Shown here: positions 42,767-51,105 of the stretch, piece after piece
How the letters are laid out: each line of letters begins with the position of its first letter
Position numbering within the stretch: the stretch's first letter is position 1
Assembly (NCBI RefSeq): GCF_023101085.1
Contig: NZ_CP064703.1
Location: 8,468,501-8,532,500, forward strand
Direction: 5' to 3'
DNA: 64,000 bases
Origin: Bradyrhizobium sp. 170
GTDB lineage: Bacteria; Pseudomonadota; Alphaproteobacteria; Rhizobiales; Xanthobacteraceae
Notes under the pieces: generated by a model
What the model saw: the letters and a program-made list of their open reading frames with translations, nothing else
Told to the model about the DNA's origin: nothing
Database searches by the model: none
Program-made: the position numbers and the translations under genes

Positions 42767-44286
42767 GTTCGGCCGCGGCGCTCAGCTGGTTTGCCCGCCA
42801 CGAGATCCGGCTGGCGTGGCGTGAATGGCTGGCGGTGATTGCCGGCAGACGTGGCAAGCGAAAGCGCGCGATCATCGCCCTGATCGTGTTCGTCGCCATC
42901 ATGCACCTGCCAGCCTACGCCGTGATCGGCCGCTTCGCCGATTTGCAGGCCCCGCTCGGCAAGCCGGAACTGATCGTCATCACGGCGACCATCTTCCTCG
43001 CCTGGGCCCTGATGCTGTCGCAGGCCATCGAATCCGTGACGCGGGTGTTCTACGCCCGCGCCGATCTCGACCTCATCATGTCGTCGCCGGCGAATCTCGC
43101 CAACGTGTTCTCGGTGCGGATCGCGGCGATCGGGCTGTCCGTCATCGGGATGGCGCTGTTGCTGTCGACGCCCTTTGTCGACGTTCTCGTGATCGGCGGC
43201 GGCATCCGATGGCTTTCTGCGTTCGGCGTCGTCATCGCCATTGGCCTTACGGCCGCGGCCGTTGCGATCGCGATCACGGTCGCGCTGTTCCGGTTGATCG
43301 GCCCAGGCCGTACCCGCCTCGTCGCGCAGATCGTGGCCGCCATCATCGGTGCCGGCTTCGTCATCGCGCTCCAGGTCGCAGCCATCCTTTCCTACGGAAC
43401 ATTGTCTCGCTTTACGGTGCTGACCTCCGACGCCGCTTCAGCCTATGCGCCGGCGCTCGACAGCCCGCTGTGGTGGCCGGCGCGCGCGGCGATCGGCGAT
43501 GGCATGGTGCTGTCGTGGCTGATGGCCGGCGGGCTCCTGCTGCTCGGCGTCGTGATGGCGGTCTTTTCGCCGAGATTTGCCGATACCGTCGTCAGTGTCG
43601 CTGCAACCGCCCCCACCGTCCGTCGCGGACCGCGCGCGACCGCATTTCGCGGCGGCTCACGGCAACAGGCGCTGCGCACGAAGGAGTTTCTGCTGCTGCG
43701 GCGCGATCCGTGGCTGTTGTCGCAAAGCCTGATGCAATTGCTGTATCTGGTGCCGCCGGCCCTGATGCTGTGGCGAAGTTTTTCCGAAAGCTCGGACGCG
43801 ATCGTCTTGATCACGCCCGTGATCGTGATGGCGGCCGGCCAGCTCGCCGGCGGCCTCGCCTGGCTGACGATATCGGGAGAAGATGCCGCCGACCTGGTCG
43901 CGACCGCACCGCTGCCGCCGTCGCGCGTGATCCGCGCCAAGATCGAAGTGGTGCTTCTCTCGATCGGCGCCATCTTCGTGCCGCTGATCGCAGCACTGGC
44001 GTTTGCCTCCGTGACGCAGGCGATCGTCACCGCGCTCGGCGTCATCGTCGCTACCGTCTCGGCGGCTGCGATCCAGCTCTGGTTCCGCGTGCAGGCCAGG
44101 CGCAGCCAGTTCCGCCGCCGCCAGACCTCGTCGCGGCTCGCGACATTCGCGGAAGCCTTCTGCTCGATCGGCTGGGCCGCCACCGCAGCGCTGGCGGTCA
44201 CGATCCCGATCGCCGCCGTCATCAGCGGCGCGATGACCGCGGCGATTCTCGCGGCGACGTGGAAGATCAGCCCGCGGCGGAGCTAG
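42763..44286 (+). CDS. ABC transporter permease of the pair
   Basis: 507 residues with about 12 hydrophobic segments, overlapping the ATPase gene by four bases. The N-terminal 60 residues are cytoplasmic and basic (GRRGKRKRAIIALIVF). The middle has a cytoplasmic loop (RRGPRATAFRGGSRQQALRTKEFLLLRRDPWLLSQSLMQLLYL), the part expected to meet the ATPase. It resembles large ABC-2-like exporter permeases; I see no closer match. The stop codon is 2 bp from the stop of the convergent TctC-like gene. Confidence 0.85.
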   Translation: MSSAAALSWFARHEIRLAWREWLAVIAGRRGKRKRAIIALIVFVAIMHLPAYAVIGRFADLQAPLGKPELIVITATIFLAWALMLSQAIESVTRVFYARADLDLIMSSPANLANVFSVRIAAIGLSVIGMALLLSTPFVDVLVIGGGIRWLSAFGVVIAIGLTAAAVAIAITVALFRLIGPGRTRLVAQIVAAIIGAGFVIALQVAAILSYGTLSRFTVLTSDAASAYAPALDSPLWWPARAAIGDGMVLSWLMAGGLLLLGVVMAVFSPRFADTVVSVAATAPTVRRGPRATAFRGGSRQQALRTKEFLLLRRDPWLLSQSLMQLLYLVPPALMLWRSFSESSDAIVLITPVIVMAAGQLAGGLAWLTISGEDAADLVATAPLPPSRVIRAKIEVVLLSIGAIFVPLIAALAFASVTQAIVTALGVIVATVSAAAIQLWFRVQARRSQFRRRQTSSRLATFAEAFCSIGWAATAALAVTIPIAAVISGAMTAAILAATWKISPRRS

Positions 44287-44288
44287 TC

Positions 44289-45272
44289 CTACTGCTTCTC
44301 CAGCCCTGCCCGCTCGATCACATCACCCCAGCGCTTGATCTCCTTCTCGATGAACGGGATCATCTCGGCCTTCTGCAGCATCATCGGGCGGGTGCCGACC
44401 TTTTCGAAATGCGTGCGCACGCGCTCCGACGACAGCGCCGCATGCGCGGCCGCCGCCAGACGGTCGACGACCGGCGCGGGCGTGCCTGCGGGCACCATGA
44501 TCGATGACCAGCTCTGGGTCGTCATCTCCTTCATGCCGAGCTCGGCCATGGTCGGCACATCAGGAAATGCGCGCAGGCGATCCGGCGCGGTCGTGGCCAG
44601 CACCTTCAGCTTGCCGGCCTCGACATGCGGGCCGACCGAGACTGGATAGTCAAACATGACATCGACGCGGCCGGCGATCATGTCGTTCAGCGCCGGCGCG
44701 CTGCCCCGGTAGGGCACGTGCTGCATCTCGATGCCGGTGACCGTCTTGAACAGTTCGGCGACCAGATGCGTCGCGGTGCCGACGCCCGAGGAGGAGAACG
44801 TCACCTTGCCCGGATTCTGTTTGGCGTAGGCGATGAACTCCGGCACCGAATTATAGGGTGCGCCGTGATAGGCGACGAACAGATTCGGGCTTTCTCCGAC
44901 CAGATGCACCGGCAGAAAACTCGTCAGCGGATCGTAGGACAGGTTTTTGCGTAACGTGACGTTGGCCGCCATCGTGCCCTGCGTGCCGTAGATCATCGTG
45001 TAGCCATCGGGCCTGGAGCGGGCCACCTGCTCGGTGCCGACGGCCCCGCCGCCGCCAGCACGGTTGTCGATCACCACCGACTGGCCAAGCGTCTTCGACA
45101 TTTCCTCGGCGACGATGCGTGATGTCGTGTCGGTGATGCCGCCCGGCGCGAATGGCACGACCCAGGTGATCGGACGGCTGGGGAATTCCTCGGCCAAGGC
45201 CGATGTGGAGGCCGATGTGATCGAGGCAAAGGACACCAGCCAGATCGCAAGCAAGACGTGACGCTTTGCCAT
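44289..45272 (-). CDS. TctC-family (Bug) periplasmic substrate-binding protein
   Basis: 327 residues from the ATG at 45270-45272, with a signal peptide ending STSALAEE. Bug/TctC motifs: FPSRPITWVVPFAPGGITDTTSRIVAEEM, DNRAGGGGAVGTEQVARSRPDGYT, and ATHLVAELFKTVTGIEMQHVPYRGSAPALNDMIAGRVDVMF. The family binds carboxylic acids, often for tripartite tricarboxylate transporters; no TctA or TctB lies nearby, so this is an orphan receptor, as is common in this group. It ends 2 bp from the convergent permease gene. Confidence 0.92.
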   Translation of the reverse strand: MAKRHVLLAIWLVSFASITSASTSALAEEFPSRPITWVVPFAPGGITDTTSRIVAEEMSKTLGQSVVIDNRAGGGGAVGTEQVARSRPDGYTMIYGTQGTMAANVTLRKNLSYDPLTSFLPVHLVGESPNLFVAYHGAPYNSVPEFIAYAKQNPGKVTFSSSGVGTATHLVAELFKTVTGIEMQHVPYRGSAPALNDMIAGRVDVMFDYPVSVGPHVEAGKLKVLATTAPDRLRAFPDVPTMAELGMKEMTTQSWSSIMVPAGTPAPVVDRLAAAAHAALSSERVRTHFEKVGTRPMMLQKAEMIPFIEKEIKRWGDVIERAGLEKQ

Positions 45273-45366
45273 GGAATTCCGCCCCGTAAAATTCTGTCCT
45301 TCTGAAGAGGACTTGCGCAGGGAGGATGACGGTTTTTGGCACCGCTTGCCATGCGGCAAACTGGAC

Positions 45367-46311
45367 CTAGGCGCGGATCAACTCCATCACCGCCGCGGCA
45401 AACACCTCGGGCGCTTCCTGCGGCAGATTATGTCCGGCGCGCGGCACCACGCGATGAACGCGGCGGCCGGTGAATTTCGACGCGCTGCCGATGCCATCGG
45501 TTGCCGGCGCAACGCCGTCGCCTGCGCCGTCCAATGTAATCGTTGGCACGGTGATTGGAGGCAGCGCCGCCAGCCTGCGCTGGATTTCAGCATATTGCGG
45601 ATCGCCCTCGGCAAGGCCGAAGCGATGGCGATAGCTGTGAATCACCACGTCGACGTAATCGGGATTGTCGTGGGCCGTTGCAGTTCGCTCGAAACAGGCA
45701 TCGTCGAACGGCCAGTTCGGTGACCATTGCGTCCACAATATCCTGGCGATCTCGCGCCGGTTGGCGGCCAGTCCCGCGCGGCCACGCTCGAGCTGGAAGT
45801 AATACTGGTACCACAGCGCCACCTCGCGCTCGGGGCGCTGCGGCGCCATGGCGTTGGCGACATCCTGGATCAGGTAGGAATTGACGCAGACGAGCCCGAT
45901 GCAGCGCTCCGGCCATAGCGCCGCGCCGACGCAAGCTGCCCGGCCACCCCAGTCATAGCCCGCGAACACCGCGCGGCGGATGCCAAGCGCATCCATCAGC
46001 GCCATCATGTCGGCGCCCATGGCGGCCTGCTCGCCGGAGCGCGGCGTCGCAGAGCTGCGAAACCGGTTCGGGCCGTAGCCGCGCAAATAGGGAACGATGA
46101 CGCGGCAGCCTTGCGCGGCCAGTTGCGGCGCGACGTCGACATAGGAATGAATGTCGTAGGGGAAGCCATGCATGAGCATCACGGCCGGTCCATCGGCGGG
46201 ACCCGCCTCGTAACAGGCGATGCTGAGGACGCCGGCATCGACCTGGCGCAACGGCTCCAGCCGTTTCGATGACGGGATACCCGGGGCCGAGGCGGCGGTC
46301 TTTTCAGTCAC
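45367..46311 (-). CDS. alpha/beta hydrolase (epoxide hydrolase/dehalogenase-like)
   Basis: 314 residues. Seen: HGFP oxyanion motif (about 49-52), nucleophile elbow GYDWGGRAA, where Asp replaces Ser as in epoxide hydrolases and haloalkane or fluoroacetate dehalogenases, and the terminal His in PRAGHNLPQEAPE. This supports Asp-based ester-intermediate chemistry; esterase activity is unlikely. It lies about 95 bp upstream of the TctC-like gene on the same strand, so a shared role in handling a small acid is possible. Substrate unknown. Confidence 0.88.
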   Translation of the reverse strand: MTEKTAASAPGIPSSKRLEPLRQVDAGVLSIACYEAGPADGPAVMLMHGFPYDIHSYVDVAPQLAAQGCRVIVPYLRGYGPNRFRSSATPRSGEQAAMGADMMALMDALGIRRAVFAGYDWGGRAACVGAALWPERCIGLVCVNSYLIQDVANAMAPQRPEREVALWYQYYFQLERGRAGLAANRREIARILWTQWSPNWPFDDACFERTATAHDNPDYVDVVIHSYRHRFGLAEGDPQYAEIQRRLAALPPITVPTITLDGAGDGVAPATDGIGSASKFTGRRVHRVVPRAGHNLPQEAPEVFAAAVMELIRA

Positions 46312-46462
46312 GGCGAACTCCTTGGATGCATCTTACAATATGGCATGGCCCGCCCCCGATGAAGCAAATCCGGCGCGGTGCCGTGCGCGAATGTCATCAT
46401 GACGTTTCCGGAATTCGGCGATACAGTGCGGCCTGCGGCCTTTGCCACGGATGGGTCATGCC

Positions 46463-47290
46463 ATGTTGCGATCCCTTAACGTATCCCTTGCCACAGCCCT
46501 TGCCTTGCTCGGTTCGCTGATCGTCCCGGCAGCCGCCCAGCAGCAGCCCTTGCGCAGCGAGTGCCTGGCGATGGCGAACGCCCCGCCGCTCGCGATCCCG
46601 GTCAGCCTTCGCCGCACCGCCGCCAAGCCGCAAGAAGTCGCGATCACCTATGTCGGGCATTCCACCTATTATATCGACACGCCCGAGGGCGTGCGGATCG
46701 GGACCGATTTCAACGGCGTCTACCGCACCGGCCGCCTGCCCGACGTCGTCACCATGAACCGGGCGCATTCGACGCACTACACGCTGTTTCCCGATCCAAA
46801 AATTCCACATGTCCTGCACGGCTGGGGAGAGAACGGCCAGGCGGCGCATGTCTCAACGCGGGTCGGCGACGTCTATATCCGCAACGTCCCTACCGACATC
46901 CGCCGCTACTACGGCGAGGGCTCCGGGGCGATGATCAAGGACGGCAACTCGATCTTCATCTTCGAGGTCGCCGGCCTCTGCATTGGCCATCTCGGCCATC
47001 TGCATCACAAGCTCGACGAGACGCATTTCGCGGCGATCGGTCGGCTCGATATCGTGATGGTGCCGATCGACGGCACCTATACGATGTCGCTCGACGGCGT
47101 CTCCGAGATCACCAAACGGCTGCGCGCCTCCGTGGTGCTGCCGATGCACCGTTTCGCCACCCCGCTCGATGAATTCATGCGCCTGATCGGCCAGCAGTTC
47201 GTCATCGACCAGCAGAGCGAGCGGACCCTGAAGATTTCACGGGATACGCTGCCGGGCACGCCGACGGTGATCATTCTGGACGGGGTGTAG
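46463..47290 (+). CDS. exported UlaG-like metallo-beta-lactamase-fold protein, altered metal motif
   Basis: 275 residues from the ATG at 46463; an upstream TTG at 46442 and ATG at 46451 are in frame but less likely. A signal peptide (MLRSLNVSLATALALLGSLIVPAAAQ) suggests export, unusual for UlaG relatives. The UlaG-type ITYVGHSTYYIDTPEGVRIGTDF and IGHLGHLHH motifs are seen, but where HxHxDH is expected the protein has RAHSTHYTLFP, lacking the usual Asp-His. Metal binding may be changed or lost. It stands alone; function unknown. Confidence 0.78.
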   Translation: MLRSLNVSLATALALLGSLIVPAAAQQQPLRSECLAMANAPPLAIPVSLRRTAAKPQEVAITYVGHSTYYIDTPEGVRIGTDFNGVYRTGRLPDVVTMNRAHSTHYTLFPDPKIPHVLHGWGENGQAAHVSTRVGDVYIRNVPTDIRRYYGEGSGAMIKDGNSIFIFEVAGLCIGHLGHLHHKLDETHFAAIGRLDIVMVPIDGTYTMSLDGVSEITKRLRASVVLPMHRFATPLDEFMRLIGQQFVIDQQSERTLKISRDTLPGTPTVIILDGV

Positions 47291-47312
47291 TTTGGGCACA
47301 ACTGCCTACGGC

Positions 47313-47390
47313 CGTCATTGCGAGCGAAGCGAAGCAATCCATGGTGCGGCAAACTAAGAGATGGATTGCTTCGCTACGCTCGCAATGACG
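47313..47390. repeat. intergenic palindrome, 'GTCATTGCGAGCG' family
   Basis: Arms 47313-47342 and 47361-47390 (CGTCATTGCGAGCGAAGCGA... and its complement) enclose 18 bp. A close relative sits at 58036-58113, and the two share almost the same 30-base arms. Lies between the UlaG-like and amidohydrolase genes. Confidence 0.9.
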
Positions 47391-47424
47391 AACAACAAGC
47401 AGCAATAATCGGGGAGCGACACTC

Positions 47425-48477
47425 ATGGCCGCCAGCACTGCACCCGCCTCCAGAAGCGGGCTCTACGCCGATCCGCGCGAAGACTGGCTGGCACAACACA
47501 CCGAGGAGATCATCGATCCCGCACGCCCGATCGTCGACCCGCATCACCATCTCTGGGACCGCGGCGGCCTGCGCTACATGATCGAGGAGATGGCGACCGA
47601 CATCGCTTCCGGGCACAACATCGTCGCTACCGTCTATGTCGACTGCCGCTCCATGTACCGCGCGCACGGCCCTGAGGCGTTTCGCCCCGTCGGCGAGGTC
47701 GAGTTTGCCAATGGCGTCGCTGCGATGGCGGCGAGCGGCGGCTACGGCAAGGCCGCGATCTGTGCCGGCATCGTCAGCCACGTCAATCTCTTGCTCGGCG
47801 ACGGCGCCAAGGCCGTGCTGGAGGCGGAGATCATTGCCGGCAACGGCCGCTTCCGCGGCATCCGGCATTCCTCCGCCTGGGATGCCGATCCCAACGTGGC
47901 CGGCATGTATGCGACGCGGCCCAAGGGGCTGTTGCTCGACAGCACGTTTCGCAAGGGCTTTGCCTGCCTCGCCCCACTGGGCCTGAGCTTCGACGCCTGG
48001 CTGTTTCACCCCCAGATCGGCGAACTCACCGATCTCGCCCGCGTCTTTCCCGACACCAGAATCGTGCTCGATCATTGCGGCGGACCGATCGGCATCGGCA
48101 GCTATGCCGGCCGGCGCGAGGAAATCTTCCCCGTGTGGAAGGCCTCGATCCAGGAAATCGCCAAATGTGAAAACGTCGTCGTCAAGCTCGGCGGGCTCGC
48201 GATGTGCCTGCTCGGCTACGATTTTCATCTGCGGCCCAAGCCACCGTCTTCCGAAGAAGCCGCCGCCGCATGGCGTCCCTATATCGAAACCTGCATCGAG
48301 GCGTTTGGGCCGGGTCGATGCATGTTCGAAAGCAATTTTCCGCCGGACAAGGGCCAGTGCAGCTATCAGGTGATCTTCAACGCCTTCAAGCGGCTGGCCG
48401 CGCAATATAGCGAGGCCGAGAAGACGGCGCTGTTCTCGAGGACGGCGACGGAGTTCTACAGGCTGAAACTTGAGTGA
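47425..48477 (+). CDS. amidohydrolase-2 family hydrolase (PDC-hydrolase-like)
   Basis: 350 residues. The N-terminal IVDPHHHLWDRGG with its HxHLW motif is the hallmark of the 2-pyrone-4,6-dicarboxylate lactonase/amidohydrolase_2 group, and differs from the single-His DCDIHP of the pair at 3.5-5.7 kb. Also seen: VLDHCGGPIGIG and CMFESNFPPDKG near the C-terminus, where the catalytic Asp/Glu and the last metal ligand are expected. A lactone or cyclic amide substrate is plausible. The convergent aminopeptidase gene ends 90 bp downstream. Confidence 0.88.
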   Translation: MAASTAPASRSGLYADPREDWLAQHTEEIIDPARPIVDPHHHLWDRGGLRYMIEEMATDIASGHNIVATVYVDCRSMYRAHGPEAFRPVGEVEFANGVAAMAASGGYGKAAICAGIVSHVNLLLGDGAKAVLEAEIIAGNGRFRGIRHSSAWDADPNVAGMYATRPKGLLLDSTFRKGFACLAPLGLSFDAWLFHPQIGELTDLARVFPDTRIVLDHCGGPIGIGSYAGRREEIFPVWKASIQEIAKCENVVVKLGGLAMCLLGYDFHLRPKPPSSEEAAAAWRPYIETCIEAFGPGRCMFESNFPPDKGQCSYQVIFNAFKRLAAQYSEAEKTALFSRTATEFYRLKLE

Positions 48478-48567
48478 TCTTTCTTGAGAGCAGAGGGACG
48501 CCGCGTCACCGCGGCGCGCGCACATTCGCGCGAGCAATTTAGCTAGCGCCGCGGGCCTGCAATCGTC

Positions 48568-49824
48568 TCACGCCCACTCGCCCTTGCGGAACACCGGCAC
48601 GCGGCTTCCGTCGGCGTGAACGCCGTCGATGTCGGTCTCGCTTGATCCGATCATCCAGTCGATGTGAATGAGGCTCTTGTTGCCGCCTTGTGCCGCGATC
48701 TGCGCCGGGGTCAGCTTGTCGCCGCCGACGAAGCATTTCGAGTAGCATTGGCCGAGCGCGATATGGGAAGCGGCGTTCTCGTCGAACAGCGTGTTGAAGA
48801 ACAACAGCCCGCTTTTGGAGATCGGCGAGGAATGCGGCACCAGCGCCACTTCGCCGAGACGGGCGGCGCCTTCGTCGGTGTCGAGCACCTTCTTCAGCAC
48901 CTCCTCACCGCGCGATGCCTTTGCCTCGACGATGCGGCCTTCCTCGAACCTGACGGCAATGTTGTCGATCAGCGTGCCCTGGTAGGACAACGGCTTGGAC
49001 GAGACGACGTGCCCGCTGACGCGCCGGCAATGCGGCGTGGTGAAGACTTCCTCGGTCGGGATGTTGGCGTTGCAGGTGATGCCGTTCCTGGCGGTCGAGG
49101 CGCCGCCTTCCCACTCGTGGCCGTCGGCGAGACCGATCGTAAGATCCGTGCCCGGGCCGGAATATTTCAACGCGTGGAAGCGCTGGCCGTTCAGCCATTC
49201 GGTCCGCTCGCGCAGCACGGCGTTGTGCTTTTCCCAGGCCGCGACGGCGCCGTCCTGATCGACGCGGGACGCTGCAAAGATCGCATCCGCCAGCTTTGCT
49301 ACCGCGACGTCCTCCGGATCATCGGGGAAAACCTGCTTCGCCCAGGACAGACTCGGATAGGCGATAATGTTCCAGTTGGTTTCGAAATTGACGATCTTCT
49401 CCAGCGCCGGCTGATAGGCGACCGAATTGGCCTTGCTGGCGCGCGCGACCTTGGTCGGGTCCTCGCCCGACAGCAGCATCGGATTGTCGCCGACGATGGC
49501 CAGCCGCGCGGTGTTGGCGGTGAACGCCTTCGCCATGCCCTCGTAGAGCCAGCTGGCGGCGCGATCGAAACTCTCGTTGTGACCGTAGCGATAGCGCGCC
49601 AGCGTGATCTCCTCATCCGACAGGAACGGGGTCACGATTCCAGCGCCGGCCTTGTAGGCATGTTCGGCAATCCGGCGCACCAGCGGCAGCGCGACCGAGG
49701 GCGCGGTCAGCAGCAGGTCCTGTCCCGGCTGCAGCCGCAAGCCGACCTTGACCGCGACTTCGGCAAGGCGGTCCAGTTTCACGGGATCGATCGAGGCGGA
49801 AACATTGCGCTGATGTGCAGTCAT
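48568..49824 (-). CDS. M29-family metallo-aminopeptidase
   Basis: 418 residues from the ATG at 49822-49824; a TTG start at 49866 has GGAGG directly against it and is unlikely. Family M29 (thermophilic aminopeptidase T/AmpS). Seen: ADGHEWEGGASTARNGITCNANIPTEEVFTTP, RIVEAKASRGEEVL, the metal-ligand region VALVPHSSPISKSGLLFFNTLFDENAASHIALGQCY and LIHIDWMIGSSETDIDGV at the end, all conserved in M29. It would remove N-terminal residues from peptides in the cytoplasm. Confidence 0.93.
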   Translation of the reverse strand: MTAHQRNVSASIDPVKLDRLAEVAVKVGLRLQPGQDLLLTAPSVALPLVRRIAEHAYKAGAGIVTPFLSDEEITLARYRYGHNESFDRAASWLYEGMAKAFTANTARLAIVGDNPMLLSGEDPTKVARASKANSVAYQPALEKIVNFETNWNIIAYPSLSWAKQVFPDDPEDVAVAKLADAIFAASRVDQDGAVAAWEKHNAVLRERTEWLNGQRFHALKYSGPGTDLTIGLADGHEWEGGASTARNGITCNANIPTEEVFTTPHCRRVSGHVVSSKPLSYQGTLIDNIAVRFEEGRIVEAKASRGEEVLKKVLDTDEGAARLGEVALVPHSSPISKSGLLFFNTLFDENAASHIALGQCYSKCFVGGDKLTPAQIAAQGGNKSLIHIDWMIGSSETDIDGVHADGSRVPVFRKGEWA

Positions 49825-50011
49825 GATTCTTTCGGCCAATGCTGTTGGTTTTTGAAGGCCTCGCAACCTCCGGCCGTGATCACACCATCAAGCCAAAGCG
49901 AACGAAGCGCCTGACACCAGCAATAGCACAAGAATGGTCCGGCGAAACCCGGCCTCGTTGGTGTTCCGGAATGCAACAATGCCGAGCATGGAACCAGCAA
50001 ACTACGCTGCT

Positions 50012-50263
50012 CTAGTCGAATGGCAGCGATAGTCCCGGCTGCCTGGCGTCCACCGGACGGATGAATTCGTCGGCTGGAGCGGCCGACGAGTTCACATGCG
50101 AGCGATCGACCATCTCGCCACTGGCGACATGGACGACCACTACGAGGACGGCGATGATGGCGAGCGCAGTGAGGCTGAGCGGCGTCACGTCACGTCGACT
50201 GGATCCCGGTGTCCCGCCGCGCCTTGCGATCGGCGCGGACGCGCGTGTTATTTCCGTGGGCAT
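50012..50263 (-). CDS. small single-pass membrane protein, hypothetical
   Basis: About 83 residues from an internal ATG at 50263 (MPTEITRASAPIARRGG...), or 107 if started at 50335. One clear membrane helix (LTALAIIAVLVVVVHVASG) and a short acidic, Pro-rich tail. Overlaps the 3' part of the ORF at 50190-50471 in another frame, so the two are either a coupled pair or one is wrong. Function unknown. Confidence 0.5.
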   Translation of the reverse strand: MPTEITRASAPIARRGGTPGSSRRDVTPLSLTALAIIAVLVVVVHVASGEMVDRSHVNSSAAPADEFIRPVDARQPGLSLPFD

Positions 50264-50471
50264 TTTGGCTGCTCTTTTCGGTTTGTCGGGATTCCGGCAC
50301 AGGCTTCGCGGGACGAACCTGGGCCTGCCCGGCAATCAAATGACGGTAACGACGCAGCACCCGTATCGCGTCGCGGCGCCGCGAGCGGTGAAGCGCTTCG
50401 AGCAGGCGCGTAAAGAATCCCTTGCGCTTCGTGCGCGGCCTGGGCTCGCCTTCAATGGAGGGAGTACGCAT
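50190..50471 (-). CDS. small basic hypothetical protein
   Basis: 93 residues with GGGGCATCAGCG before the start. A strongly basic helical segment (KRKGFFTRLLEALHRSRRRDAIRVLRRYRHLI) is followed by a low-complexity tail. The FFTRLLEALHRSRR segment is a pattern I recall in short Bradyrhizobium proteins. The last 74 bp overlap the next frame, where a membrane protein may start. Function unknown. Confidence 0.55.
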   Translation of the reverse strand: MRTPSIEGEPRPRTKRKGFFTRLLEALHRSRRRDAIRVLRRYRHLIAGQAQVRPAKPVPESRQTEKSSQNAHGNNTRVRADRKARRDTGIQST

Positions 50472-50762
50472 CGCTGATGCCCCGCGTGGTGTGTGTTTCG
50501 CGCGGGCAAAATGTCAGCGGACGCGAGGAAGGGCTGTGAGATAGTTCACAGCAGCTTCTTCGCGCGAGACAAATGGATGTGAGGAAGCTTGATGAACCCT
50601 TGACACGCGCTTGAGGCGAGACGCGCTTGTGTCATCCCGTGCGGATCAATTTAGCGCTTCGAGGCTGCTTGCGGGCGAAGGATTTCTTGTCCGCCGAAGT
50701 CCAGATGCAGGGTGGTTGACGACGATTAGGGATTCCAGAGGGAATGAAGCAGCTCGCTGCGC

Positions 50763-51053
50763 TCAGCCCAGGCCTCTCACCGTCAGCACGATGGCGTCGG
50801 CGCCTGCCTTGCGATCGACCGATATCTCCTGATACTCGGGCGAATTCTGGAATTCCTTCGCCGCGTCCTCATCCGGAAATTCCATGATCACGACCTTGTC
50901 GCGCGGCCACTCGCCTTCCAGCACCACCGGATGCCCGTCCGCCACCAGCAATTTTCCCTTGAATTTGTTGAACACGTCCATGAAGCGCGATTGATAGCGG
51001 TCGTAGAGTTCGTGGCGAGTGAATTTCAACTGGGCGATAATGTAGACGCTCAT
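50763..51053 (-). CDS. DUF1330 family protein
   Basis: 96 residues, normal for the DUF1330 ferredoxin-like (dimeric alpha-beta barrel) fold. Seen: SVYIIAQLKFTRHELYDRYQSRF, GKLLVADGHPVVLEGEWPRDKVVIMEFPDEDAAKEFQNSPEYQ. Role unknown. The 291 bp upstream of it (50472-50762 lies downstream) hold no gene. It is 52 bp downstream of the helicase gene's end on the same strand. Confidence 0.9.
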   Translation of the reverse strand: MSVYIIAQLKFTRHELYDRYQSRFMDVFNKFKGKLLVADGHPVVLEGEWPRDKVVIMEFPDEDAAKEFQNSPEYQEISVDRKAGADAIVLTVRGLG

Positions 51054-51105
51054 GACGACCCCTCATCTCACGATGCCAAGCGGCGCCTTCACCGCCATCG
51101 TCTGG

